Positions 36,853 to 45,709 are shown, counted from the stretch's first letter. The stretch is 64,000 bases of DNA from Pseudomonas sp. GM21 (GCF_000282215.1 NZ_AKJS01000005.1:56118-120117); one strand, 5' to 3'. Numbers and translations are program-made. The notes: generated by a model from the letters alone, not told the origin.

Positions 36853-38220
36853 TTACATACGCAGCAGCATTTTCCAGGCACGATTCTGATACACGGCAAT
36901 CGCCTGCTGCTTACGCGCATCCAGCGATTCATCGGTGATCGGCTCGTTGGCCAGTTGCGCCAGCTGTTTCAATTCACCGTACAGGCGATCCATTTCCGGG
37001 ATGTCCAGCACGTGACGGGCATGGTGCAGCCAGGCCTGGATGCGTTCGATGCGCGGCAGTTGCTCGGCCAGGTCTTCCGGTTGTTGCTGATAACGCTGCA
37101 ATTGCAGGGAGGTCGCTTCTTCACCCAGCAACCGCGGCAACCAGCTGCCCAGTTGTGCCGCGCCCTGGCGGTTGCCACGAACGTTGCGATCGGCGGCCCA
37201 GGTGCGGGCCAGCAACCAGCGTGAGGTGTTCAGCGAGAACAGGCCCCAACGCGGATCTTCCAGTTCTTCGAGGAATTGCTCCGGCGCGGCTTTGCGCACG
37301 TCTTCGTCCTCGTTACCGGCTTGCACCAACGGACGCCAGTCTTCCAGCAACGCATCCAGCGCAATGCGCAGATCGTGCGTCGATTGGCGTGGCGCGGCCT
37401 GGCCCAGGCTACTGAGCAGTGCACGCAATTCAGCGAGGTTTTCGACCCAGTCCTGCAACAGGCGCCAGTGGCCGTTGAAGCGATATTGCTCGGCCAGACG
37501 CTGGCTGCTGCCCAGCAAATGCCAGCTAAGCGCGGCGAAGGCATCATCCAGCAGCGTTTCGGCGGCGATTTGCGGCGCCGGCAGGCTCAGCGAATAGCTG
37601 TTGGCGTCGTACAAACGATATCCGCGCTCGGCCTTGCTGATGTCACACGGCATCAGGGCCAGGGTCGCGGCCAGTTCGGCGGCCAGTTCCAGCAGGGCAG
37701 CCGGCTCGCCTTCGCGCAATTCCAGTTCCAGTTCGCAGATTTCTTCTTTCTGCTTGCCAACGATCACGTGGCCCAGGTCCAGCGCGGCTTCGATGACCAC
37801 TTTGGTCTTGCCACGGCCCCAGGCGATTTCAGCGCGTTCGCGAACGAAGTCGGTGGTGAAGATCGGCTTGAGGGTTTTCTTGTCCAGTTCGGCCAGTGCT
37901 TCAGGCCAGCATTCGCCGTCGAGTTTCTTTACGTCGAGTTTGGCTTTGGGCAGGTTCCAGTCGTATTCGTTACGCTCGGACAAGCCGGCGACGCTTTGGC
38001 CGCGGGTCTTGAGCGTCTGAATCACTTCTTCGCCATCGCGGCGCAGGCGTAGGGCAACCTTGGCGCGGGCCAGGTCGCGCTCAGGCGTGTCGAAGTACTG
38101 GTTCATCAACTCACGGCGTTCCCAGCCACTTTTGTTGCGTTTTTTCAGGAGCGGGTGCTCGCGCAGGGCGGCGAGGGTTTCGCGGCTGACGCGGAGCTTG
38201 ATTTCGGTTTCTTTCTGCAT
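36853..38220 (-). CDS. CYTH-CHAD domain protein (inorganic triphosphatase type)
   Basis: A 455-residue two-domain protein. The CYTH domain begins with the ExExK motif (E4, E6, K8 in MQKETEIKLRV) and continues with YFDTPERDLARAKVALRLRRDG and ELELELREG, whose charged residues line the triphosphate tunnel. From about residue 210 a histidine-rich helical CHAD domain follows, which binds polyphosphate in related proteins. E. coli YgiF with the same layout hydrolyses inorganic triphosphate. With ppk and ppx in the same window a link to polyphosphate is attractive, but they are 36 kb apart. Confidence 0.9.
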   Translation of the reverse strand: MQKETEIKLRVSRETLAALREHPLLKKRNKSGWERRELMNQYFDTPERDLARAKVALRLRRDGEEVIQTLKTRGQSVAGLSERNEYDWNLPKAKLDVKKLDGECWPEALAELDKKTLKPIFTTDFVRERAEIAWGRGKTKVVIEAALDLGHVIVGKQKEEICELELELREGEPAALLELAAELAATLALMPCDISKAERGYRLYDANSYSLSLPAPQIAAETLLDDAFAALSWHLLGSSQRLAEQYRFNGHWRLLQDWVENLAELRALLSSLGQAAPRQSTHDLRIALDALLEDWRPLVQAGNEDEDVRKAAPEQFLEELEDPRWGLFSLNTSRWLLARTWAADRNVRGNRQGAAQLGSWLPRLLGEEATSLQLQRYQQQPEDLAEQLPRIERIQAWLHHARHVLDIPEMDRLYGELKQLAQLANEPITDESLDARKQQAIAVYQNRAWKMLLRM

Positions 38221-38376
38221 GGCCGGAAAATCCAGGATCGGGAGCGCAGCCGGGGGAATGTGTGGCTGCCAAGGTCGTGCAGTGTACAGGAGTGAGCGTT
38301 CCTACGCGCCGCGACGGTTTATTCCTGTCGCCGGATGGTTCTATGATGGACTTCAATTCGGGAGTTGGAGTCAGCG

Positions 38377-39528
38377 ATGCCTTTGCCATCCATGAAAGAT
38401 CAGTTCGCTGCGCTGATCGCTGCACCGTCGGTCAGTTGTACCCAACCGCGCCTGGATCAGACCAACCGCCCGGTGATCGATTTGTTGGCGACGTGGCTGG
38501 GCGATCTGGGTTTTGCCTGCGATATCCAGCAGGTCAGCCCCGGCAAGTTCAACCTGCTGGCTACTTTTGGTTCGGGTCCTGGTGGCCTGGTGCTCGCCGG
38601 TCACAGTGACACGGTGCCGTTCGACGGCGCGTTGTGGCAGACCGATCCGCTGAAACTCACCGAAGTGGATGGTCGTTGGGTTGGTCTGGGCAGCTGCGAC
38701 ATGAAGGGCTTTTTCGCCCTGGCCATCGAGGCGGTGATACCGCTGCTCGATCAGCCATTCAAGCAGCCGCTGCTGATCCTTGTCACCTGCGATGAAGAGA
38801 GCTCAATGTCCGGTGCTCGCGCCCTGGCCGCAGCCGGGCGTCCATTGGGCCGCGCGGCGGTCATCGGCGAGCCGACCGGCTTGAAGCCGATCCGCATGCA
38901 CAAAGGCATCATGATGGAGCGCATCGATATTCTCGGTCAGAGCGGCCATTCCTCGGACCCAAGCCTGGGCCATAGCGCCCTTGAGGCCATGCACGATGCC
39001 ATCGGCGAATTACGCGGTCTGCGCCTGTTGTGGCAGCGCGAATTTCGCAACCCGCAGTTTGGCGTGCCGACGCCGACCATGAACTTCGGCTGCATCCATG
39101 GGGGCGATAACCCCAACCGTATCTGCGGGCAATGCTCGCTGGAGTTCGACCTGCGACCGTTGCCGGGCATGGACCCCAAAGCCCTGCGTGCGGAGATTCT
39201 GCAGCGGCTCAAACCGGTTGCCGAACGGCATCAGGTGAAAATCGATTACGCGCCGTTGTTCCCCGAAGTACCCCCTTTCGAACAGGCCGAGGATGCTGAA
39301 TTGGTCCGGGTTGCCGAGAAGCTCACTGGCCATCGCGCCGAAGCAGTGGCGTTCGGCACCGAAGCACCTTATCTTCAGCAACTTGGCTGCGAGACGCTGG
39401 TGCTTGGCCCGGGTGATATCGCCTGCGCCCATCAGCCGGGGGAATATCTCGAAATGTCACGTTTGCAGCCTACGGTGCATCTATTACGTCAGCTGATTGA
39501 ACATTACTGCCTGACACCGGCTAGTTGA
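38377..39528 (+). CDS. argE: Acetylornithine deacetylase
   Basis: A 383-residue M20 metallopeptidase that converts N-acetylornithine to ornithine in arginine synthesis. Zinc-ligand regions are LAGHSDTVPFDG, GLGSCDMKGFFALA and CDEESSMSGARALA, with EPTGLKPIRMHKG following. The ATG at 38377 has GGAGTTGGAG upstream. Pseudomonads also have the ArgJ cyclic route, so ArgE may serve for recycling. argA follows about 270 bases downstream; the pair is recalled as neighbouring in P. aeruginosa. Confidence 0.92.
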   Translation: MPLPSMKDQFAALIAAPSVSCTQPRLDQTNRPVIDLLATWLGDLGFACDIQQVSPGKFNLLATFGSGPGGLVLAGHSDTVPFDGALWQTDPLKLTEVDGRWVGLGSCDMKGFFALAIEAVIPLLDQPFKQPLLILVTCDEESSMSGARALAAAGRPLGRAAVIGEPTGLKPIRMHKGIMMERIDILGQSGHSSDPSLGHSALEAMHDAIGELRGLRLLWQREFRNPQFGVPTPTMNFGCIHGGDNPNRICGQCSLEFDLRPLPGMDPKALRAEILQRLKPVAERHQVKIDYAPLFPEVPPFEQAEDAELVRVAEKLTGHRAEAVAFGTEAPYLQQLGCETLVLGPGDIACAHQPGEYLEMSRLQPTVHLLRQLIEHYCLTPAS

Positions 39529-39538
39529 GCAAAATCAA

Positions 39539-39641
39539 TGTGGGAGCGAGGCTGCTCGCGATGAGGCCATAACATTCAACATCATCGTCGACGGTGATGC
39601 CGCCATCGTCGGAACGCCGCCCGGAGCAAGCTCGCTCCCAC
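39539..39641. repeat. REP doublet (REPIN), diverged
   Basis: TGTGGGAGCGAGGCTGCTCG and complementary GAGCAAGCTCGCTCCCACA in inverted orientation with about 60 bases between, ahead of the argA promoter. Confidence 0.82.
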
Positions 39642-39659
39642 AGGTTCTGTGTTTTCACG

Positions 39660-39666
39660 TATAAAT
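39660..39666 (+). promoter_or_regulatory. Probable -10 box of argA
   Basis: TATAAAT, immediately after the REP doublet. A start near 39672 would give a leader of about 130 bases that contains the short upstream reading frame. No good -35 hexamer is seen. Confidence 0.45.
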
Positions 39667-39689
39667 TGCCGATGTTCAAACCCGTATCC

Positions 39690-39731
39690 ATGAGGAGAGC
39701 GCGCGTGTCGCCAAGCCTGTTCCGACGATAA
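39690..39731 (+). CDS. Short upstream reading frame before argA, arginine-rich
   Basis: A 13-codon frame from ATG 39690 reads MRRARVSPSLFRR. An in-frame GTG at 39705 gives MSPSLFRR and is the likelier start, since AGGAG (39694-39698) lies six bases before it. Both end CGA CGA TAA: two tandem arginine codons of a rare, slowly read type just before the stop. The longer version also has AGG AGA. argA, the first gene of arginine synthesis, starts 69 bases later. GCCTGT inside the frame (39715-39720) can pair with ACAGGC (39787-39792) just ahead of argA. A regulatory leader peptide is inferred; it could also be chance. Confidence 0.4.
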   Translation: MRRARVSPSLFRR

Positions 39732-39800
39732 CCATCAGCCCGCTGTGCGTTTTCAGTGTCGCCCATTTTTTGGCTGCTATTTATTTACAGGCCCAGGTTC

Positions 39801-41099
39801 ATGCCCGACTACGTTAATTGGCTTCGTCACGCTTCGCCTTACATCAATGCCCACCGCGATTGCACCTTTGTAGTAATGCTCCCCGGCGATGGGGTGGAAC
39901 ACCCGAATTTCGGCAATATCGTCCACGACCTGGTGTTGTTGCACAGCCTTGGCGTACGGCTGGTGCTGGTTCACGGTTCCCGTCCGCAAATTGAAACCCG
40001 CCTCGCCGCGCGTGGCCTGACTCCGCATTACCATCACGGCATGCGCATCACCGATGCCGCGACGCTGGAGTGTGTGATCGATGCGGTCGGCCAGCTGCGT
40101 ATCGCCATTGAAGCGCGCCTGTCCATGGACATGGCCTCATCGCCGATGCAGGGATCGCGCCTGCGGGTGGCCAGCGGCAATCTGGTCACGGCACGCCCGA
40201 TTGGTGTGCTCGAAGGCGTGGATTATCACCACACCGGCGAAGTGCGTCGGGTCGACCGCAAAGGTATCAATCGCCTGCTGGACGAGCGCTCCATCGTGCT
40301 GTTGTCGCCCCTGGGATACTCGCCGACCGGTGAGATCTTCAACCTCGCCTGCGAAGACGTCGCCACGCGTGCGGCCATCGACCTGAGCGCGGACAAATTG
40401 CTGCTGTTCGGCGCCGATATGGGCTTGATCGATGAAAACGGTCGTCTGGTGCGTGAATTGCGCCCGCAACAAGTACCGGCACATTTGCAGCGACTGGGCA
40501 GCAATTATCAGGCCGAGCTGTTGGATGCAGCGGCTGAAGCATGCCGGGGCGGCGTGGCGCGCAGCCATATTGTCAGCTATGCCGAAGACGGTGCGCTGCT
40601 GACCGAGCTGTTCACCCGCGACGGTGGCGGTACGCTGGTGGCGCAGGAGCAATTTGAAATTGTGCGCGAAGCGGCGATTGAGGATGTTGGCGGTTTGCTG
40701 GATTTGATCAGCCCGCTGGAAGAGCAGGGGATTCTGGTGCGTCGCTCCCGCGAAGTGCTGGAGCGTGAGATCGAGCAGTTCAGCGTGGTCGAACGCGAAG
40801 GCATGATCATCGCCTGTGCGGCGCTGTATCAGATTGCTGATTCGGACGCCGGGGAGTTGGCGTGCCTGGCGGTGAACCCGGAATACCGCCATGGCGGGCG
40901 CGGTGATGAACTGCTGGAACGCATCGAAACCCGTGCCCGGGCCCAGGGTTTGAAAACCCTGTTCGTGCTGACGACCCGTACCGCGCACTGGTTCCGCGAA
41001 CGCGGGTTTGTGCCGAGCAGCGTCGAACGCCTGCCGTCGGCGCGGGCTTCGCTGTACAACTATCAGCGTAATTCCAAGATCTTCGAAAAGACCCTTTGA
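39801..41099 (+). CDS. argA: N-acetylglutamate synthase
   Basis: A 432-residue enzyme catalysing the first step of arginine synthesis. The N-terminal amino-acid-kinase-like domain (to about residue 290) includes LHSLGVRLVLVHGSRPQIETRLAARG and is where arginine feedback acts; the C-terminal GNAT domain has IIACAALYQIADSDAGELACLAVNPEYRHGGRGDELLERIE. MPDYVNWLRHASPYINAHRDCTFVV at 39801 is the usual N-terminus; a GTG at 39756 would add 15 hydrophobic residues not expected. A short arginine-rich frame lies in its leader. Confidence 0.95.
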   Translation: MPDYVNWLRHASPYINAHRDCTFVVMLPGDGVEHPNFGNIVHDLVLLHSLGVRLVLVHGSRPQIETRLAARGLTPHYHHGMRITDAATLECVIDAVGQLRIAIEARLSMDMASSPMQGSRLRVASGNLVTARPIGVLEGVDYHHTGEVRRVDRKGINRLLDERSIVLLSPLGYSPTGEIFNLACEDVATRAAIDLSADKLLLFGADMGLIDENGRLVRELRPQQVPAHLQRLGSNYQAELLDAAAEACRGGVARSHIVSYAEDGALLTELFTRDGGGTLVAQEQFEIVREAAIEDVGGLLDLISPLEEQGILVRRSREVLEREIEQFSVVEREGMIIACAALYQIADSDAGELACLAVNPEYRHGGRGDELLERIETRARAQGLKTLFVLTTRTAHWFRERGFVPSSVERLPSARASLYNYQRNSKIFEKTL

Positions 41100-41109
41100 A
41101 GGCGAACAT

Positions 41110-41219
41110 GATCGTTCCCACGCTCTGCGTGGGAATGCCTCAACGGACGCTCCGCGTCGGCTCTAGAGGGGACGCGGAGCGTCCCGGGCTACATTCCCAC
41201 GCAGAGCGTGGGAACGATC
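41110..41219. repeat. Large palindromic repeat, copy 3
   Basis: About 110 bp, starts GATCGTTCCCACGCTCTGCG, ends with the exact complement of that, and contains GGACGCTCCGCGTC and GACGCGGAGCGTCC in the middle. It lies between the converging argA and tauA-like genes, one base before the latter's stop. Confidence 0.88.
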
Positions 41220-41220
41220 A

Positions 41221-42210
41221 TCACTCAGCCACAAACTTCGCACTGACATACGCCGAATAATCCGGCAGCACAGTTTCAACCTTCCCTTGCTCCTTCAAGA
41301 ACTTCGCCGTCTCGCCAATCGCCTTGGCCGTACCGCCCTCCAGTAGCGCCGCGGTCTGCTGGGCCTTGGCATCCGGGAACGCAGAGCCGGCCAACAACTC
41401 GGGTACATCGGCGGCATTGGCACCGGTCAATTTGGCGATTTTCTGCACGGGTACCGAATCGGCTGTCCAACTGTCTTTATGCGCGGCGTAGTCGGCGAAG
41501 GAGTCCAGGGTGACCTTGGCAAATTTGGCCACCACCTCTGGATGTTTCTCGGCGTAATCCTTACGCGCAACCCAGACTTCAAACGTCGGCGCCCCCCACT
41601 GACCGACCTGCGCGGCATCCGTCAATGTCTTGCCTGTCTTGCGAATTTCCCCCAGCGCCGGTGACCAGACAAACGCGCCATCAATATCACCACGTTTCCA
41701 TGCTGCTGCGATTTCCGCCGGTTGCAAATTCACCACTTTGACTTTCGAGGCGTCCAGTCCCCAGTGCTTCAGCGCGCCGAGCAAACTGTAGTGAGAGGTT
41801 GAGACGAAGGGGGTGGCGATGGTTTTGCCGATCAGGTCTTGCGGTTTGTCGATGCCGCTCCCGTTGCGTACTACGAGGGCTTCAGCTGCATTGATCTGGG
41901 CAGACACGATGAACGCGACTATTGGCAGATTGCGCGAGGCGGCTGCGGCCAAAGGACTGGAGCCGAGGTTACCAATCTGCACGTCACCGGACGCGATGGC
42001 GGTCACCACTTCAGGGCCGCTGTTGAATCGGCGCCAGTCAATTTTCTGGCCTATGGTTTGCTCGTAAGTGCCATCCGCCTGGGGGACTTTGCTGGGGTCG
42101 ATGCCGGTTTGATAACCCACAGTCAGGTTGGCCGCTTGAGCGGAATGAGAAAATATCAGGGACACACAAACTGTAACAAATAGGCTGGATAGTTCGCGTC
42201 TGGTCGTCAT
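41221..42210 (-). CDS. tauA: Taurine/sulfonate-type ABC substrate-binding protein (orphan)
   Basis: A 329-residue periplasmic protein of the TauA/SsuA family. The signal MTTRRELSSLFVTVCVSLIFSHSAQA is followed by ANLTVGYQTGIDPSKVPQADGTYEQTIGQKIDWRRFNSGPEVVTAIASGDVQIGNLGSSPLAAAASRNLP, the TauA pattern. The start at 42210 gives the signal peptide; the longer frame does not. No tauB, tauC or tauD is next to it, so it must use a permease encoded elsewhere or be a remnant of a larger cluster. Its upstream region shares an AT-rich motif with lsfA and ssuE. Taurine as ligand is likely but unproven. Confidence 0.85.
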   Translation of the reverse strand: MTTRRELSSLFVTVCVSLIFSHSAQAANLTVGYQTGIDPSKVPQADGTYEQTIGQKIDWRRFNSGPEVVTAIASGDVQIGNLGSSPLAAAASRNLPIVAFIVSAQINAAEALVVRNGSGIDKPQDLIGKTIATPFVSTSHYSLLGALKHWGLDASKVKVVNLQPAEIAAAWKRGDIDGAFVWSPALGEIRKTGKTLTDAAQVGQWGAPTFEVWVARKDYAEKHPEVVAKFAKVTLDSFADYAAHKDSWTADSVPVQKIAKLTGANAADVPELLAGSAFPDAKAQQTAALLEGGTAKAIGETAKFLKEQGKVETVLPDYSAYVSAKFVAE

Positions 42211-42572
42211 GGCGTCGCCTTTCGGTGGGGGATTGTTTCCGAATTGCTTCAAACGCTAAACGATCTAAAAAACATCCAATAAATAACATTTGGTAATTAG
42301 CTTATGAGCTGGGGGCTCTATTCCGTGGCGGCGAGTGATACAGAGCTAAATTCCAAAAAAGTATGAGAAACGGGCGAGCTAGTTCTTTGCAGAATTATGA
42401 CGGGCTCATGACCAACATTGACCAAAAAACGGGGGATTAGACCATGGTCGTAGACACACATGGTTACGATTGACTTGTGGGTCACGCTCTGGCGCTAATC
42501 GCGCATCTTAGGATCTTCGGTCGTTGAACCGAGGCCAGGAACACAAGAATTAGAAACGAGAGGAGTTAGACA
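42211..42572. other. Divergent region between the tauA-like and first oprD-type genes
   Basis: 362 bases, AT-rich on the tauA side. It holds ACCAAATG (42287-42294, minus strand) beside AATAAATA (42278-42285), a direct repeat TGACCAA at 42409 and 42419 one helical turn apart, the palindrome GACCATGGTC (42440-42449), and a likely sigma-70 promoter for the porin. No gene is seen. Confidence 0.5.
42470..42499 (+). promoter_or_regulatory. Probable promoter of the first OprD porin gene
   Basis: TTGACT (42470-42475), an 18-base spacer and GCTAAT (42494-42499). It would start a leader of about 65 bases before the ATG at 42573, within which a block resembles the leader of the second porin gene. Confidence 0.45.
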
Positions 42573-43901
42573 ATGAACAAGTCCACCTTGGCCCTGGCCG
42601 TGGCCGTAGGGGTTTTGGCGCAGCAGGCAGGCGCCGCAGGTTTCATCGAAGACAGCAAGCTTTCCGTCAGTTCTCGAACCATGTATTTCAACAACGATAA
42701 CCGTGACGGCGGTGCGGACCAGAGAGAGAGCGCTCAAGGCTTCAAGTTCGATTACTTGTCCGGTTTCACTCCGGGTACGATCGGCTTCGGTATCGACGCC
42801 CAGGCGATGGTCGGTATCCACCTGGATGGTGGCAAGGGTCATCACCCGGATAACAACAGCTTCGTCCCAAGCGACAGCGATGGTTCGGCGGTGAACGAAT
42901 GGAGCCGCGGGGCGGCCAACGTCAAGGCGCGCATCTCGAAGACCGAAGCCCACCTGGGCGGCGCACTGCAACCGAACATGCCGATTCTGGTCGCGAACGA
43001 CAGCCGCCTGCTGCCACAGACCTTTGAAGGTGGCACCCTCTCCTCGAAAGATATCGACAACTTTACCTTCAACGTAGGTCAGTTAGAACACGCGACGGGT
43101 CGTGCCTCTTCAGACTCCAGCGGCTTGGCCGTGGCGGGCGGTACTCAGGACAGCAACCAGTTCCGTTACGGCGGTGTTGACTGGAAGGCCACCAAAGACC
43201 TGACCCTGCAGTACTACCACTCGGAACTGAAGGATTACTACAAGCAGGATTTCCTGGGGATGGTTCACGTCTGGACGATCGATGCCAAGCAGTCGTTCAA
43301 GACGGATTTCCGCTACTTCGACAGCAGCTCTAATGGCAAGAACGGTGATGCGGGTTATATCTTCAATAACAACGGTGGTTTCGCCAAGACTCCAGGCGAG
43401 GTCGATAACAAAACCTGGAGCGGTATGTTCACCTATACCCTGGGTGGCAACGCATTTCTGCTCGGCCATCAACGCGTCAACGATGACGGTGGTTTCGTCT
43501 ACCTGAACCAGGCCCAAGTGGTTAACAGCAACGGGCGTAACCAGGGGGAGGGCGGTGCCAGCTTCTACCTGTTCACCGACTCCATGATCAACGGCTTTGT
43601 CCGTGCCGGTGAAAACACCACCTTCGGCCAGTACTCCTATGATTTCGCGGCGCTGGGTGTCCCGGGCCTGAAAACCTCGATCGCCTACCTGCACGGCGAA
43701 AACATCAAAGCTCTGAACGGCACCGGCCCTGATGCGTCTGAGTGGGAGCGCGATATGCGGATCGACTACACCATTCAGCAAGGCGCCCTCAAAGGTCTGG
43801 GTGTGACGTTGCGTAATGGTGTCTACCGTGGCAGCGAAATCAACATCGCTGACCAGGACCAGACCCGTGTGATCTTCAACTACACCTACAGCTTCTTGTA
43901 A
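42573..43901 (+). CDS. OprD-family outer-membrane porin 1
   Basis: A 442-residue porin. A signal peptide MNKSTLALAVAVGVLAQQAGA is followed by AGFIEDSKLSVSSRTMYFNNDNRD, the canonical OprD start, and it ends in the phenylalanine-rich strand VIFNYTYSFL. Repeated segments such as DLTLQYYHSELKDYYKQDFLGMVH and FRYFDSSSNGKNGDAGY match the 18-stranded barrel of substrate-specific channels. GAGAGGAG precedes the ATG. Porins of this family take up small amino acids or carboxylates; the substrate cannot be told from sequence. A second member follows 400 bases downstream. Confidence 0.92.
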   Translation: MNKSTLALAVAVGVLAQQAGAAGFIEDSKLSVSSRTMYFNNDNRDGGADQRESAQGFKFDYLSGFTPGTIGFGIDAQAMVGIHLDGGKGHHPDNNSFVPSDSDGSAVNEWSRGAANVKARISKTEAHLGGALQPNMPILVANDSRLLPQTFEGGTLSSKDIDNFTFNVGQLEHATGRASSDSSGLAVAGGTQDSNQFRYGGVDWKATKDLTLQYYHSELKDYYKQDFLGMVHVWTIDAKQSFKTDFRYFDSSSNGKNGDAGYIFNNNGGFAKTPGEVDNKTWSGMFTYTLGGNAFLLGHQRVNDDGGFVYLNQAQVVNSNGRNQGEGGASFYLFTDSMINGFVRAGENTTFGQYSYDFAALGVPGLKTSIAYLHGENIKALNGTGPDASEWERDMRIDYTIQQGALKGLGVTLRNGVYRGSEINIADQDQTRVIFNYTYSFL

Positions 43902-43910
43902 TAAGCCTTC

Positions 43911-43945
43911 AAAAAGAGCCTCGCCTTGTGGCGAGGCTTTTTTTT
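43911..43945 (+). terminator. Terminator after the first OprD gene
   Basis: Inverted repeat AAAAAGAGCCTCGCC / GGCGAGGCTTTTTTTT with a 4-base loop. It shows the two porin genes are separately transcribed. Confidence 0.92.
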
Positions 43946-44308
43946 GTCTTCCTATATTCCAATAACATCTGTTGTGCTTATTTTTTATTCTTTTTGGTTT
44001 TTTCTGCAAACCCCTAAAGTAAGTCCGGTCCGGTACTCAGCTTGAGGCTCGGCTTCAACACATTGATTCCCGTCAGTAGAGCAGGTCAAGGAATGGGCGT
44101 TTATGCCGATACCTCGAATCTGTGCTGCACAGGCATATGCCTAAACGGAATTAAAAAGAAACACAAAATTCTTTTTGGCTTTATGGCGCTGTATTCTGCA
44201 TCGCCAAAACGACCGGGCTAGACGGCTCGGCAAAAATTGCGTGTCTCAGGATCCAGGGCGCTAGACCCGGGGCCAGGACCACAAGCATTAGAAATGAGGA
44301 GCGAAACA
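43946..44308. other. Regulatory region of the second OprD gene
   Basis: AT-rich after the terminator, with two adjoining palindromes CTGTGCTGCACAG (44120-44132) and AGGCATATGCCT (44131-44142) that look like operator sites. From about 44248 the leader (CAGGATC...GGGCCAGGACCACAAGCATTAGAAA) follows the first porin's leader closely. Confidence 0.5.
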
Positions 44309-45649
44309 ATGAACAAGTCCACCTTGGCCATGGCTGTGGCTGTTGGGGTTCTGGCGCAACAAGCAAGCGCCGCCGGTTTCATCGAAGACAGCAAAGCCAC
44401 CCTGGGGCTGCGTAACTTCTACATCAACACCGATTACCGTGATGGTACTGGGCCGAACAAAAACGAAGAGTGGGGCCAAGGCTTCGATCTGCGTTTCATC
44501 TCCGGTTATACCCAAGGCCCTGTCGGCTTCGGTATTGATGCAATCGGCCTGTTGGGCGTGAAGCTGGATTCGGGCGGCGGCACCAATGGCGCCACTGCAA
44601 CTTCTTACGGTGGCACTGTTTTCCCAACCAAGTCCAACGGCGAACCGGTTGATGACTTCTCCAGCCTGGGTGTGACTGCCAAAGCCAAGATCTCCCAGAC
44701 CGAACTGAAGCTGGGTACCTTGCAACCCAAACTGCCGGTCATCGTGACCAACGACGGTCGTTTGCTGCCGCAAACCTGGCAGGGTGGCCAGCTCTCTTCC
44801 GGTGACATCAAGGACCTGACGCTGATCGGTGGTCAGATCGAAGCCGTTAAAGGTCGTAACTCCAGCAACAACGAACAGATGTCGATTGCGGGTGCGAACA
44901 CCCGTGGTCCCAATTTCCGCGACAGCAACAAGTTCAACTTTGCCGGCGGCGACTACAAAATCACCAAGGACCTGACGGCCCAGTATTACTACGGCAACCT
45001 GGAAGAGTTCTACAAGCAACACTTCCTGGGTCTGGTGCACAACTGGGCAATCGGCCCGGGCGTGTTGAAGTCGGATTTGCGTTATTTCAACAGCACTGAT
45101 GATGGTGCCAACGGCCACAACCCGTTGTACTACTCCACTGGTAACTACAACGCGCCGAACGGTAAAGGCAAGGTCGACAACAACCTGTACAGCGGCCTGT
45201 TCCTGTACACGGTTGCCGGTCATACCTTCGGTGGCGGTTATCAGGTCAGCAACGGTAGCAGCGACTTCGTTTACCTGAACCAGGGTGACGGAGCGTCGGC
45301 CTATATCATCACCGACTCGCAAATCCAGAAATTCGCCCGTGCCGGTGAACACTCCTGGCAGGCACGCTACTCGTTCGACTTCGCCAAGGTCGGCGTACCG
45401 GGCCTGACGGCAGGTATGGTTTACCTGCATGGTGACGACATCGATACCGTTAACGCTCGCGGTGGCGTGGCGGCCAACGGCGCTTCCGAGTGGGAACGCG
45501 ATCTGACCGTGGCTTACGTGCTTCAGGATGGCCCGCTGAAGAACCTCGGCGTTACCTGGAAAAATGCGACCTGGCGTACAGACCTGCCGAACACTCGCAC
45601 CCAGGATGAAAACCGTCTGATCGTCAGCTACTCGATCCCGCTGTTGTAA
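44309..45649 (+). CDS. OprD-family outer-membrane porin 2
   Basis: A 446-residue porin, paralogue of the one just upstream. The signal peptide MNKSTLAMAVAVGVLAQQASA differs from the first by only a few residues, then AGFIEDSKATLGLRNFYINTDYRDG. The barrel repeats (LTAQYYYGNLEEFYKQHFLGLVHNW, LRYFNSTDDGANGHNPLYYSTG) are clear and it ends RLIVSYSIPLL. The mature regions have diverged strongly while the signal peptide and leader stayed alike. GAGGAG precedes the ATG. Substrate unknown. Confidence 0.92.
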   Translation: MNKSTLAMAVAVGVLAQQASAAGFIEDSKATLGLRNFYINTDYRDGTGPNKNEEWGQGFDLRFISGYTQGPVGFGIDAIGLLGVKLDSGGGTNGATATSYGGTVFPTKSNGEPVDDFSSLGVTAKAKISQTELKLGTLQPKLPVIVTNDGRLLPQTWQGGQLSSGDIKDLTLIGGQIEAVKGRNSSNNEQMSIAGANTRGPNFRDSNKFNFAGGDYKITKDLTAQYYYGNLEEFYKQHFLGLVHNWAIGPGVLKSDLRYFNSTDDGANGHNPLYYSTGNYNAPNGKGKVDNNLYSGLFLYTVAGHTFGGGYQVSNGSSDFVYLNQGDGASAYIITDSQIQKFARAGEHSWQARYSFDFAKVGVPGLTAGMVYLHGDDIDTVNARGGVAANGASEWERDLTVAYVLQDGPLKNLGVTWKNATWRTDLPNTRTQDENRLIVSYSIPLL

Positions 45650-45670
45650 TAGCGTTCGCGTCACCGAAAC

Positions 45671-45709
45671 AAAAAAGCCCCGCCCGGCATCACGCCCGGC
45701 GGGGCTTTT
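45671..45709 (+). terminator. Terminator after the second OprD gene
   Basis: Inverted repeat AAAAGCCCCGCC(CGGCATCACGCC)-type stem closing with GGCGGGGCTTTT and a short T-run. Confidence 0.9.

Noticed and set aside
39706..39762. Two TGTCGC hexamers as ArgR sites near argA
   Set aside because: They match only the first half of the Pseudomonas ArgR half-site, lack the following AA at the right distance, and their 51-base spacing is wrong for paired half-sites.
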